Shown: positions 8,641 through 17,185 of the stretch, one piece after another
Layout of the letters: the number at the start of each line of letters is the position of its first letter
Numbering within the stretch: the first letter of the stretch is position 1
From: JAKFWF01 sp963750535
GTDB taxonomy: Bacteria; Pseudomonadota; Alphaproteobacteria; Rhizobiales; Hyphomicrobiaceae
Direction: 5' to 3'
Assembly (NCBI GenBank): GCA_963750535.1
Contig: CAVVRF010000002.1
Span: forward strand, 186,001 to 250,000
Length of the DNA: 64,000 nt
Notes under the pieces: generated by a model
The model's database searches: none
What the model saw: the letters and a program-made list of their open reading frames with translations, nothing else
What the model was told of the DNA's origin: nothing
Position numbers and translations under genes: made by a program

Positions 8641-9195
8641 ATGAGCGGCAAGACACCAGCCAAACGGGCTGCGCGTGCAGCGGCAGGCGGCAGAACGAGC
8701 CGGTCGGCATCACGCGTGGGGATGGACCTGCAGCGCTACTTCCCTTACCGGCTCGCCGTGCTGGCCGAGCAGGTGTCGATGGCGGTGGCCGAGGTCTATA
8801 CTCGCCGCTTCGATCTGACGCGCCACGAGTGGCGCATCCTGGCGGCACTCGGCGACGGGAGCCGGATCGCGGCAACCGACATCGGCCGCATCACCACGCT
8901 CGACAAGATGCAGGTAAGCCGCGCGCTGGAAAGCATGGAGCGGCGCGGTCTCGTGCAGCGCTCAGAGGCCGACGGCGACCGCCGGAAGCGCATTGTGCAA
9001 CTCACCGCGCCGGGGCACAGACTTTTCGCGGAGATCGTACCGCTGGCGCTCGAGCGCGAGACGGCGCTGCTCGCCACGCTCACGGACGACGAGAAGGCGC
9101 TACTCGATCAGGTGATGCGCAAGATTGCCGAAGCGGCAGGGCACAAGACTGCCGCGCGGCGACCACCTGACCGCGAGCCATCATTTGATAACTGA
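8641..9195 (+). CDS. MarR-family transcriptional regulator
   Basis: 184 residues. After a basic, disordered N-terminal tail of about 27 residues comes the MarR fold: a helical dimerisation part (YRLAVLAEQVSMAVAEVYTRRF), then the winged helix (TRHEWRILAALG, ATDIGRITTLDKMQVSRALESMERRGL) and the wing with the typical RSEADGDRRKRIVQLT. Regulators of this kind often sense phenolic ligands and repress divergent catabolic genes; here the target would be the VOC-hydroxylase-DUF2783 genes. The start at 8641 is the first ATG after the operator-like dyad; an upstream in-frame start at 8557 would overlap the dyad and is not preferred. Confidence 0.88.
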   Translation: MSGKTPAKRAARAAAGGRTSRSASRVGMDLQRYFPYRLAVLAEQVSMAVAEVYTRRFDLTRHEWRILAALGDGSRIAATDIGRITTLDKMQVSRALESMERRGLVQRSEADGDRRKRIVQLTAPGHRLFAEIVPLALERETALLATLTDDEKALLDQVMRKIAEAAGHKTAARRPPDREPSFDN

Positions 9196-9215
9196 TGCTG
9201 GCCGCTCGAGCTCGG

Positions 9216-10481
9216 CTACGGCAGGTGCCGACGACCGAGCAAGAAAGCTGCAATGGATGCTGCCTGGATCACCCCCGCCGCGATGAAGAGGTGTGGCGAT
9301 GCTCCTGGCGCGGCTGCCGCCAATGAGGGCGCAAACTCCCGGATCAGGCCAAAGGCGGCCGGAGCGAACGCGTAGGTGCCCTGGCCGATCGCGACGATCA
9401 TCGGCACGACGCGCGGCACGTCGTCTTTCACGAACTCGACCTGCGCGATGAGGGGCGGCAGCGAGGTGGCGTTGCCAATGCCGAATCCGAACAGCACCAC
9501 GCCGATGAGCAGCAAGGGCACGCCGTCACCGGCCGCGAGCAGGAAGGCCAGCGAACCGGCAATCTGCACGAGATAGCTGGCGCACGCGAACAGCCGTCGA
9601 TCGGCACCGGCGGGCATCAGCCATCCAAAGAGTGTGCGACCGGCAACGGCGGCTGCAGTTGCCGCGCCAGCTGCAATGCCGGCGAGTTGTGCGCCAAGCG
9701 CCGGTACCAGCAGCGAGAACAGATGTGCCAGCAGTCCGATTTGCGCGAACAGGCCGAGCGCCATGCCGGCGGCCAGCGTCATGAATTGCCAATCGCGCCA
9801 AAGTTGCCGCCCAGGAAGAGGCCTCGCAAGCGGCGACGTCAAAGACGCGGTCGCCGCGCCTGCAGCATCGCCGTCGGCGACCAATCCCATCTGCTCAGGC
9901 GTCTTCGCATAGTAGAGGTCGGCGAGCGCCCAGATCGTCACGACCATCACGAGGCCGATTGCGAGCGCCGCACCGGGGAAACCGAGCAGGCCGATTGCCG
10001 CCACCCACAACGGCGAGAAAATGACGCCGCCAATGCTCGAGCCATTGTAGGCCGACGCCAGGGCAGCGGGACGCGTGCGCGCGAACCACGGTGAAATGAT
10101 CGCGTTGACGGCCGCGGCGCCCATGGTCACCCACCCTCCGCCACTCATGAGAGTGGCTAGAAAGAGCTGCCAGGGTTGCTGGGCGATCGCCCATCCGAAG
10201 ATACCGGCCGCCAGCGCGACGGACCCGCACTTGGTCACAGCGGCGACACCGAACCTCCGGTAGAGTTTCGGCAAGTTGGCGATGACCATCGCACCGAACA
10301 GGAAATGCACGGTCACCGCGGCGGAGACGAGAGCGAGGGACCAGCCGCGAACCTCACGCACGGCGTGGAGATAGACCGGTGGCCCATAGAAACCCAGGCC
10401 CCACCCGAACGTCGCCAGCACGAACACCGCGGCGACGACTTTCCAGCCGAAGAAAACCTGGGGTTTGAATTGTGTAGACAT
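9216..10481 (-). CDS. MFS transporter (OFA/monocarboxylate-like)
   Basis: 421 residues, about 12 predicted membrane helices, inner membrane. The opening FFGWKVVAAVFVLATFGWGLGFYGPPVYL and the MSGGGWVTMGAAAVNAIISPWF block are typical of MFS members related to oxalate/formate and monocarboxylate carriers. A hydrophilic loop near the middle (about residues 190-225) separates the two six-helix halves. Start chosen at 10481 (MSTQFK); the frame opens ten codons earlier at 10511. It is convergent with the MarR gene and divergent from an ArsR-type regulator that probably controls it. Substrate not deducible. Confidence 0.85.
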   Translation of the reverse strand: MSTQFKPQVFFGWKVVAAVFVLATFGWGLGFYGPPVYLHAVREVRGWSLALVSAAVTVHFLFGAMVIANLPKLYRRFGVAAVTKCGSVALAAGIFGWAIAQQPWQLFLATLMSGGGWVTMGAAAVNAIISPWFARTRPAALASAYNGSSIGGVIFSPLWVAAIGLLGFPGAALAIGLVMVVTIWALADLYYAKTPEQMGLVADGDAAGAATASLTSPLARPLPGRQLWRDWQFMTLAAGMALGLFAQIGLLAHLFSLLVPALGAQLAGIAAGAATAAAVAGRTLFGWLMPAGADRRLFACASYLVQIAGSLAFLLAAGDGVPLLLIGVVLFGFGIGNATSLPPLIAQVEFVKDDVPRVVPMIVAIGQGTYAFAPAAFGLIREFAPSLAAAAPGASPHLFIAAGVIQAASIAAFLLGRRHLP

Positions 10482-10532
10482 GCTTGCGCCCTCTGCGGAT
10501 GACGTGACCATGGCTCGGAGGCGCCGGGCGAT

Positions 10533-10585
10533 GCTACGGTGACGACCGTAGCGTCGGGACGAGCATCGCTGCTAAGCTGCTCGTC
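10533..10585. promoter_or_regulatory. Two nested dyads between divergent MFS and ArsR-type genes
   Basis: The first dyad is GCTACGGT-4 bases-ACCGTAGC at 10533-10552. The second is GACGAGCA-12 bases-TGCTCGTC at 10558-10585. Both lie in the 123-base gap between the divergent start codons and are plausible operators for the regulator; assignment to it is inference. Confidence 0.5.
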
Positions 10586-10604
10586 TCGGACGAGGGCAGA
10601 TCGA

Positions 10605-11315
10605 ATGACGAGCACAGCACGGTTCGCTGAAATTGCGGCGCTGGCGGGCGATCCGGCGCGCGTGGGCATGCTGCATGCATTGATGGATGGCCGGGCCCTG
10701 ACTGCGACCGAGCTGGCAAGAGTGGCTGGCATCGCAGCGCAGACGGCAAGTGGTCATCTTGCCCGCATGACGGCCGTGGGGATCGTCGAGGTCGAGAAAC
10801 AGGGCCGCCATCGCTATCATCGATTGGCAACACCATCCATCGCGCGGATGCTGGAGAGCATCATGCAAGTCGCCGCGGAGCTCGATCCTTGCAACAAGAG
10901 CCTCGCCGTCGGACCGAAGGATGCCGCGCTACGAAAGGCGCGGACGTGCTACGACCACTTCGCCGGCCAACTGGGCGTGGCACTGGCCGATGCCATGATC
11001 GAGCAGGGCCACGTGGAGCTCTCCGGCGACGCTGGCATCGTCACCGACGCTGGTTTGGCTTTCCTCGGCGAGATTGGAGTGGACACCGGGCCATTGCTGG
11101 CACGTCGGACGAAACGATCCGGGCGCGTACTGTGTCGCCCCTGCCTCGATTGGAGCGAGCGCCGCGCGCATCTCGCAGGAATTCTAGGAGCAGCCATCTG
11201 CACTCATAGCCTGGCGGCCGGCTGGACGCGCCGGATGGTCGGCACGCGAGCCGTTCTGATCACGCCCAAAGGGGAGCGCATCTTCAGGGAAAGGTTCGGC
11301 GCCAAGCTCACTTAG
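10605..11315 (+). CDS. ArsR-type winged-helix transcriptional regulator
   Basis: 236 residues. The N-terminal winged helix covers about residues 8-75 (ARFAEIAALAGDPARVGML, ALTATELARVAGIAAQTASGHLARM, wing VEKQGRHRYHRL). The long C-terminal part ends in a conserved CRPCLDWSERRAHLAG-type motif seen in a non-metal-sensing ArsR subfamily, followed by a small helical-plus-strand tail. Cysteines C189 and C192 within that motif could bind metal, but the motif also occurs in regulators of transporters for organic substrates. Divergent from the MFS gene, which is the likely target. Confidence 0.82.
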   Translation: MTSTARFAEIAALAGDPARVGMLHALMDGRALTATELARVAGIAAQTASGHLARMTAVGIVEVEKQGRHRYHRLATPSIARMLESIMQVAAELDPCNKSLAVGPKDAALRKARTCYDHFAGQLGVALADAMIEQGHVELSGDAGIVTDAGLAFLGEIGVDTGPLLARRTKRSGRVLCRPCLDWSERRAHLAGILGAAICTHSLAAGWTRRMVGTRAVLITPKGERIFRERFGAKLT

Positions 11316-11527
11316 GAATTGGCCCGCTCAGACCGCTTCGTGATCTGCGGCCGGCCGCAGGACGAAGCTCCCCAGCTTTCCACGGTGCTTCCGCAGGTGT
11401 GAAGGATTAGCCAAGCGGCTCAAGGGTTGCGAGTGCGAAGGGCCCCACGCTGGGTCGCCGGCACGCCTTGCCCTGACAGCTGTGATAGCAGATGCTTCAC
11501 TTTCGTCCGCTGCTGCGAGGTCCAACC

Positions 11528-12097
11528 ATGCTGAAACTCTACTTTTCCCCGTCGACCAGCTCGCTCGCTACACATATCGCTCTTATCGAGTGCGGCGCCG
11601 ACTTCAAGCTAGTGCCGCGGCTGATCTCAAAGCAGGAAACGCGCACAGCCGAATATTTGGCGATCAATCCCGACGGCAAGGTGCCGGCGCTGGTCACTGA
11701 AAGCGGGCGGGTGCTGACCGAGGTGGCGGCGACCCTCTACTACCTCGCCCGCAAGTATCCTGCCGCCGAGCTCTGGCCCGAAGGCGATATCGAGGCCGAG
11801 GCAGAAGTGATCTCGTGGATGTCGTTCACAGCGTCCACCCTGCACGGCTCGCGCGCCAAAGGGCCGGAGCACGTGGCCAATGCCTTTGCCGTTGCGAACC
11901 GCAAGCTCGGCGACCGGCAATGGGCGATCGGGCGCTTCTCCATCGCGGACATTCATCTGTTTCGCGTCTATTGGCGGTTCCGGCCCGGTATCGACGCGCC
12001 GCCCGGCACCTATCCCGCGCTCGAGGCGCATCACGATCGGATGCTTGCGCGGCCAGCCGTGCAGAAGGCGCTGGCCGTCGAGAAGACCTACGAATAG
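11528..12097 (+). CDS. Glutathione S-transferase family protein
   Basis: 189 residues, slightly shorter than the usual 200-220. The N-terminal thioredoxin-like domain begins MLKLYFSPSTSSLATHIAL (beta-class-like, with a Ser/Thr cluster at the catalytic position) and has the cis-proline block NPDGKVPALV and the ESGRVLTEVAA glutathione-binding segment. The helical C-terminal domain includes RFSIADIHLF, the conserved N-capping box. The region between the two is compact, which explains the short length. Cytosolic; substrate unknown. It is followed directly by a double-hairpin repeat element that begins five bases after its stop. Confidence 0.85.
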   Translation: MLKLYFSPSTSSLATHIALIECGADFKLVPRLISKQETRTAEYLAINPDGKVPALVTESGRVLTEVAATLYYLARKYPAAELWPEGDIEAEAEVISWMSFTASTLHGSRAKGPEHVANAFAVANRKLGDRQWAIGRFSIADIHLFRVYWRFRPGIDAPPGTYPALEAHHDRMLARPAVQKALAVEKTYE

Positions 12098-12102
12098 GGG
12101 CG

Positions 12103-12266
12103 CTAGTGTCCCGATCGCGAAGTTCGCTTCATTCGCATGGCCTCGGACGAACTTCGCGATCGATAAGGACACTAGCAAATCCAAGCTTCTAGTGTGGCTT
12201 ATGATTTCGAAGTCCGCACTGGAGTATGCCGCAAGTATGAAGCGGACTTCGAAATCGCCACACTAG
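12103..12266. repeat. Double-hairpin dispersed repeat, copy 1
   Basis: A 164-bp element made of two large imperfect palindromes. Hairpin 1 runs 12103-12175 and opens CTAGTGTCC and closes GGACACTAG. A 13-base linker follows. Hairpin 2 runs 12189-12266, from CTAGTGTGGC to GCCACACTAG, with inner arms around TTTCGAAGTCCGC. A near-identical copy lies at 35967-36131; hairpin 2 and the linker are identical in the two copies and the few differences are in hairpin 1. No open frame of its own is credible. The remaining 12267-12451 before the next gene shows nothing I can identify. Confidence 0.9.
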
Positions 12267-12451
12267 CGTTCGTCGACCAGATCAGATCGGGTCAGAGCTT
12301 CAGACTCGTCTGTTCCCTCTCCATCGGCATCCAAGCCGGGATGGGCTGGGGTCAAGGCTCGACATACGGATGCCTGGTCCACTCTGCCTGGCGCAGCTGT
12401 CGCCGGTCTTATATAGCTCGTTCCGCAATATCGCCCTGGAAGGTGCGCGCC

Positions 12452-13441
12452 ATGCCATTGACGGTCGCGATGTACGACAAGTCGCTGGATCACATCGGCA
12501 GCCGGCTCGACGCGCTTGGCTTGGATATCACTGTCCATACCTTCCATACGGACGGCAAGTTTCTGATCAACGGTGCCGCCCGTTCGCCGGGTGACGTCGA
12601 TATCGACTATCTCTGGCTGAGCTCTCACATCAATGCTGATGGGTTTCGAGACCGAGCATTCGAACTCGTACTGGATTGCAGGTCGGTCGGAGTTCTGCAA
12701 ACTTTCAACGCCGGGCTCGACCAACCCTTCTACAAGAAGCTCTCCCGGAAGGGGACGAGGATCTGCAACAGCAGCGCCCAGGGTGTCGCGATCTCGGAAT
12801 ATGTCATGGCGCAGGTGCTGAGCCTGCTCCAGCCGATCGAGCTGCAACGCGAGCTGCAGGCGAAGAAGCAATGGCAAATCACGCCCTTTCGCGAACTCTC
12901 GCAGACGAGCTGGCTGATCATCGGCTTTGGACCGATCGGTCGAGAGATCGCTAAACGGGTCAAGGCGTTCGGTGCGACCACCGCCGTGGTTCGCCGCTCG
13001 CCCGAAGCTTCCCCTCTCGCCGACAAGGTCGGCACGATGGCCGACCTGAAAACGTTTCTTCCCGCCGCTGATGTGGTTGTTCTGGCGTGTTCGCTCAACG
13101 ACGATACGCGAGGCTTTGTCGGCGATGACTTCTTCGCGGCAATCAAGAAGGGCGCGATCCTGGTCAATATTGCCCGGGGAGCGCTGATCGACGACAAGGC
13201 AATGATCACCGCGCTCGACAACGGGAATGTTGGCACCGCGGTGCTCGACGTCTTCCACCAGGAGCCGCTGCCCGCGGACAACCCGCTCTGGTCGCATCCG
13301 AGGGTGCGTCTGACCTCCCATACGTCATTCTCCGGAAGTGGCGTTCGATCGCGGTGGGATGCCCTCTTTCTCGACAATATCGTTCGCTTCTCGAAGGGCG
13401 AAGCGCTCGCCAACGAGGTCAATCCCAGAGACATCGTCTAG
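12452..13441 (+). CDS. D-isomer-specific 2-hydroxyacid dehydrogenase (NAD-dependent)
   Basis: 329 residues. It interconverts a 2-oxoacid and a D-2-hydroxyacid. The nucleotide-binding domain has GFGPIG (158-163); the catalytic triad is visible as R242 (NIARGALID), E271 (FHQEPLP) and H290 (LTSHTSF). The usual PH at the last position is SH here, still keeping the histidine. The open frame continues upstream through the double-hairpin repeat to 12194, but the ATG at 12452 fits the family N-terminus. It lies upstream of the frameshifted enolase-superfamily gene, and the pair could belong to a sugar-acid or hydroxyacid pathway; that is inference. Confidence 0.85.
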   Translation: MPLTVAMYDKSLDHIGSRLDALGLDITVHTFHTDGKFLINGAARSPGDVDIDYLWLSSHINADGFRDRAFELVLDCRSVGVLQTFNAGLDQPFYKKLSRKGTRICNSSAQGVAISEYVMAQVLSLLQPIELQRELQAKKQWQITPFRELSQTSWLIIGFGPIGREIAKRVKAFGATTAVVRRSPEASPLADKVGTMADLKTFLPAADVVVLACSLNDDTRGFVGDDFFAAIKKGAILVNIARGALIDDKAMITALDNGNVGTAVLDVFHQEPLPADNPLWSHPRVRLTSHTSFSGSGVRSRWDALFLDNIVRFSKGEALANEVNPRDIV

Positions 13442-13571
13442 GGTGGCCGGCAGCTGCTTGGCACCGGCGCAGGGGTGGTAGGAGAATAGCCTCTGGCAAC
13501 CAAAATCGGGTTTGGACAAAGTTCTCCGACGGCGACAGGTCAGATTGCCGACGTTCCTCCAGGAGGGCCCT

Positions 13572-14709
13572 GTGCGTATCGCTGCCGTAAATGCCCACGT
13601 TCTCGAGGCAAAGCTATCCGAGCCATTTGCCTGGTCATTCAACCGCACGGATGTGCGCGCTTCCTGCCTGGTCGAGATCGTGGCCGAGGATGGCACCACG
13701 GGTTGGGGCGAATGCTTCGGGCCGGCACGACTGAACGCGGCCGTGGTCAAGGCGTTCAGTCGGCTGCTGATCGGCGAGGATGCCCTGGCAACAGAGCGGA
13801 TCTGGCAATCGATCTACAATGGCTTTCGCGATCAGGGCCAGAAAGGACTTGCCGTCACCGCGCTTTCCGGAGTCGACATCGCGCTGTGGGACCTGAAGGG
13901 AAAGCGTTTCGGCGCACCGGTGCACGTGCTGATGGGGGGCGCACTCAGGACACAGGTGAATGCCTATGCCACGGGCACCTATCGCAAGGACAACGGCAAT
14001 CCTCTCGACTACATCATCGAGGAAGTGAAAAGCTACGTACGCGAAGGTTTCAGCGCGGTGAAGCTCAAGATCGGCTTTGACGTCGCCGATGACATAGCGC
14101 TGATCCGTGCCGTGCGCGAAGCGATCGGACCGCGCACCGGCCTGATGCTGGACGCCAATCACGGCTACGACGCGATTGATGCCATCTTGACTTGGCCGCG
14201 CGGTCGCGAACTGCGACATCGCCTGGTTCGAAGAACCGGTCGTACCCGACGATCTCGACTCCTATGTCGAGGTAAGGCGCGGTCAGCCGATCCCAGTCGC
14301 CGGTGGTGAATGCGAGTTCACCCGCTGGGGGTTCCGTGAAGTACTGACGCGGCGCGCCATGGACATACTGCAACCCGACACTTGCGCGGCTGGCGGCCTC
14401 TCGGAGTGCAAGAAGATCGCCGATATGGCGGTGGCATTTGGCGTGCGATACGTGCCGCATGTGTGGGGGACCGGTGTCGGGCTGGCTGCAGCGCTGCAAT
14501 TGCTTGCCGTCCTGCCCCATAATCCGCCGCGGCATACCCCACATGAGCCACTGCTCGAGTTCGATCGATCGGAACATCCCTTCCGGCAGGCGGTGCTTAC
14601 GCAGCCGATCGAGCATAGAGGTGGCATAGTGGAGATACCAGAAGGGCCCGGCCTAGGTATCGAGGTTGATCGTCGGGTCGTGGCCCAGTTCAGCGTCATG
14701 GCAGATTGA
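13572..14709 (+). pseudogene. Mandelate racemase / muconate lactonising enzyme family gene with one +1 frameshift
   Basis: Enolase superfamily. The first part (GTG start at 13572, AGGAGG six bases upstream) reads normally to about codon 206; one extra base at about 14190 then shifts the frame. Removing it restores a continuous protein of about 378 residues, normal for the family. All expected catalytic residues are then present: K164 and K166 (VKLKIG), metal ligands D194 (MLDANHG), E220 (WFEEP) and E246 (GGECEF), plus D269 and H296 (YVPHVWGTG). Because every active-site residue survives, this is either a very recent inactivation or a sequencing error. Substrate unknown; acid-sugar dehydratase or racemase are options. 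Confidence 0.85.
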
Positions 14710-14831
14710 GCGACGTCTCTGTCCGAGCAGTTTCGCCGCGCTTACCCCCAGAATGCCGTGGGGTCGAATGTCGGGCGCCTTGGGCGCCCCAACAAACGCA
14801 AATAAATCAATGATTGATTTGCAACAAAGAA

Positions 14832-14907
<76 letters not shown>

Positions 14908-15135
14908 GAAGTGGGTATCGTGGGATGGGGGAAGCGATGAAGCCTCCCCGAATGCGCAGAACGACCATGCCGCCGCGCGAAGCGGTTACTAGGCCGACCC
15001 GCCGGAATACGCAAGCGGCATTTTTTGCTTGCCGCAGGCGACCCCGCTCCGCGGAGCCGGCTGCCTGCGACGCAACACTGCGGCTGCCGGCCGGCGCGCG
15101 AAACGCGCGTCGGCAGCGACACCCGAGAACCCCGT

Positions 15136-15525
15136 TCAGACTTCCTCGCCGCCCTCGGCGACCGGGCCGCCGATGATGCCGGACACGTCGCCGCCCTCCT
15201 CCTCTTCCTCCTCGAGGAAGGTCTCGTCGCCTTCCGCCGCGATCGGCTCCTCGGCGACCTCGAGATCGGCCAGCGCCTCCTCGCCCTCGGCCACCACCAC
15301 GTCGTCGACGGTCTCGTCCGCCACCTTCTTGGCCTTGCGGGCCGCCTTCTCCTCGGCGGCGGCGGCGGCCGCCGCGGCGGCCGGCGTCAAGCTCTGGTGC
15401 GCGATCACGTACGGCGTCTCGCACATCGGGCACACGATCGGGTCGCGGTTCAAGTCGTAGAAGCGGGCGCCGCAATCCTGGCTCTGACAGGTGCGCTTCG
15501 TCCCACGGGCTGCTTTCGTCGCCAT
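15136..15525 (-). CDS. TIGR02300 family protein (FYDLN acid domain)
   Basis: 129 residues. The N-terminal 40 residues carry the namesake motif RFYDLNRDPIVCP and four cysteines in two pairs (C13, C18, C32, C35) that look like a zinc ribbon. The C-terminal two thirds is low complexity: an alanine run, then a strongly acidic tail (EEEEEE near residue 115). This small family is nearly confined to alphaproteobacteria and its function is unknown. Start set at 15525 (MATKAARGTKR); the frame extends to 15579 without conserved sequence. Divergent from aroA, with which the family is commonly neighbouring. Confidence 0.9.
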   Translation of the reverse strand: MATKAARGTKRTCQSQDCGARFYDLNRDPIVCPMCETPYVIAHQSLTPAAAAAAAAAEEKAARKAKKVADETVDDVVVAEGEEALADLEVAEEPIAAEGDETFLEEEEEEGGDVSGIIGGPVAEGGEEV

Positions 15526-15719
15526 GGCGGTCCTCGAATTTGTCGTCGGATTTGCTGTGATTGGGCTGCGGTCTGCCACGGGTCGGCGCGCTTGTCAAAA
15601 GCTAAGCCCTCCCGAGGCGACAACATTTCAGCGCCGTTGACAGTCAGGTGTGGGCACGGTTGATGTCCGTCAAGCGTCAAACCCAGGCTCGAACGAGCCG
15701 CGAATTGCCGGAAAACCCC

Positions 15720-17048
15720 ATGTCGACCGCCCCCGCAAGACCACTGGCCGCCGCCCGATCGGGCGCCCTAACCGGCACCGTCAGGGTCCCCGGCGACAAG
15801 TCGATCTCGCACCGGGCATTGATGTTCGGCGCGCTCGCGACCGGCCGCACCCGCATCCAGGGGCTGCTCGAGGCCGAGGACGTGCTCAATACCGCGCGTA
15901 TCGTCGGCCAGCTCGGCGCCAAGGCCACCAAGACCGCCGCCGGCTGGGAGGTCATGGGGCGAGGCACCGGCGGCCTCGTGCAGCCCTCGGGACCGCTCGA
16001 TTTCGGCAATGCCGGCACCGGAACACGACTGATGATGGGCGTGCTCGCCGGCCACGACATCACCGCCGAGATGATCGGCGACGCCTCGCTCTCCCGCCGT
16101 CCGATGGGCCGCGTCCTGACCCCGTTGAAGCTGATGGGGGTCACCGTCGTCCCCGCCGATCGCGACAGGCTGCCGCTGCAGTTTCGAGGCACGTCGCGAC
16201 TGGTGCCGATCGAGTACCGGCTGCCGGTACCCTCGGCCCAGGTGAAGTCGGCGATCCTGATCGCCGGCATGCAGGCGCCGGGGGAAACCACCGTGATCGA
16301 GCCGGAGGCGACGCGGGATCACACCGAGCGGATGCTCGGCTACTTCGGCGCCACGTTGAGGCGGACGATGCGGGACGGAGCGGCGCACATCACCGTCGTC
16401 GGCCACGCCGAGCTCGAAGGCCGCGACGTGGTCGTCCCGGGCGATCCGAGCTCGGCGGCGTTCCTGGTCGCCGCCGCCCTGCTGGTGCCCGGCTCGCAGA
16501 TCACGGTGGAGGGCGTGCTGGTCAATCCGACCCGTACCGGGTTCTATCTGACGCTCAAGGAGATGGGAGCCGACATCACCTTCATGAACGAGCGCGAGGA
16601 AGGCGGCGAGCCGGTCGCCGACATCCGCGTGCGCCACTCGAAGCTTGCCGGCGTGCGTGTGCCGCCTGAGCGTGCGCCGAGCATGATCGACGAATATCCG
16701 GTCCTGGCCGTGCTGGCGTCGTTCGCCGACGGCGAGACGCGGATGGAAGGGCTGGCCGAGCTCAAGGCGAAGGAGAGCGACCGCCTCGCCGCCACCGCGG
16801 CGGGCCTCGCCGCGAATGGCATCGCGCACAAGATCGAGGGCGAGACCTTGACGGTTGCCGGCGGCAGATCAGTGCCGGGCGGCGGCACCGTCGCGACCCA
16901 CCTCGACCACCGCATCGCGATGGCGTTTCTGACCATGGGGCTTGCCAGCGACCGCCCCGTCAAAGTCGACGACGCATCGATGATCGCGACGAGCTTCCCG
17001 ACGTTCAGGAGTTTGATGGAGCAGCTGGGGGCGAGCTACCTCGGGTAG
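15720..17048 (+). CDS. aroA: 3-phosphoshikimate 1-carboxyvinyltransferase (EPSP synthase)
   Basis: 442 residues. Joins shikimate-3-phosphate and PEP in aromatic amino acid synthesis. Class II-like features are visible: PGDKSISHRALM at the N-terminus, the PEP-site block LDFGNAGTGTRLMMG, RPMGRVLTPLKLMGV, PVPSAQVKSA, and the C-terminal ELKAKESDRLAA and HLDHRIAMAF. The position that is alanine in the glyphosate-tolerant CP4 enzyme (NAAT) is glycine here (NAGT), so the tolerance-associated residue is absent. Start at 15720 (MSTAPARP) is preferred over in-frame upstream codons back to 15648, where sequence is not conserved. cmk and rpsA, often next in the operon, do not follow. Confidence 0.95.
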   Translation: MSTAPARPLAAARSGALTGTVRVPGDKSISHRALMFGALATGRTRIQGLLEAEDVLNTARIVGQLGAKATKTAAGWEVMGRGTGGLVQPSGPLDFGNAGTGTRLMMGVLAGHDITAEMIGDASLSRRPMGRVLTPLKLMGVTVVPADRDRLPLQFRGTSRLVPIEYRLPVPSAQVKSAILIAGMQAPGETTVIEPEATRDHTERMLGYFGATLRRTMRDGAAHITVVGHAELEGRDVVVPGDPSSAAFLVAAALLVPGSQITVEGVLVNPTRTGFYLTLKEMGADITFMNEREEGGEPVADIRVRHSKLAGVRVPPERAPSMIDEYPVLAVLASFADGETRMEGLAELKAKESDRLAATAAGLAANGIAHKIEGETLTVAGGRSVPGGGTVATHLDHRIAMAFLTMGLASDRPVKVDDASMIATSFPTFRSLMEQLGASYLG

Positions 17049-17130
17049 GCATCGGCAGGCAATACCGCCGCGCGCGGCACCTGCGATCGCCGGCTCTCGA
17101 TGGGCCCGTGCCCCTGCAAGGCACAAGAAA

Positions 17131-17154
17131 AGGGGCGGCTGCGCGGCCGCCCCT
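17131..17154 (-). terminator. Rho-independent terminator of glnA
   Basis: AGGGGCGGC-6 bases-GCCGCCCCT; on the minus strand the stem is followed by TTTTCTT. It sits 32 bases past the glnA stop and also faces the end of aroA, so it may work for both. Confidence 0.85.
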
Positions 17155-17185
17155 CTCGCAGTCCCCCTCGTCAATTCCTGTCGGC

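Noticed and set aside
12194..12451. N-terminal extension of the 2-hydroxyacid dehydrogenase, and a similar peptide at 36040-36131
   Set aside because: The extension is translated from the double-hairpin repeat; the same peptide in two unrelated places reflects shared repeat DNA, not protein homology.
14773..14820. Hairpin GGGCGCC-TTG-GGCGCCC and palindrome AAATCAAT-G-ATTGATTT near tRNA-Ala as terminator or attachment site
   Set aside because: No T tract follows the hairpin and no repeated tRNA 3' fragment or integrase was found, so neither role can be supported.
15150..15380. Repeats in the FYDLN gene as a tandem repeat locus
   Set aside because: They are low-complexity codons for the alanine run and acidic tail of the TIGR02300 protein.
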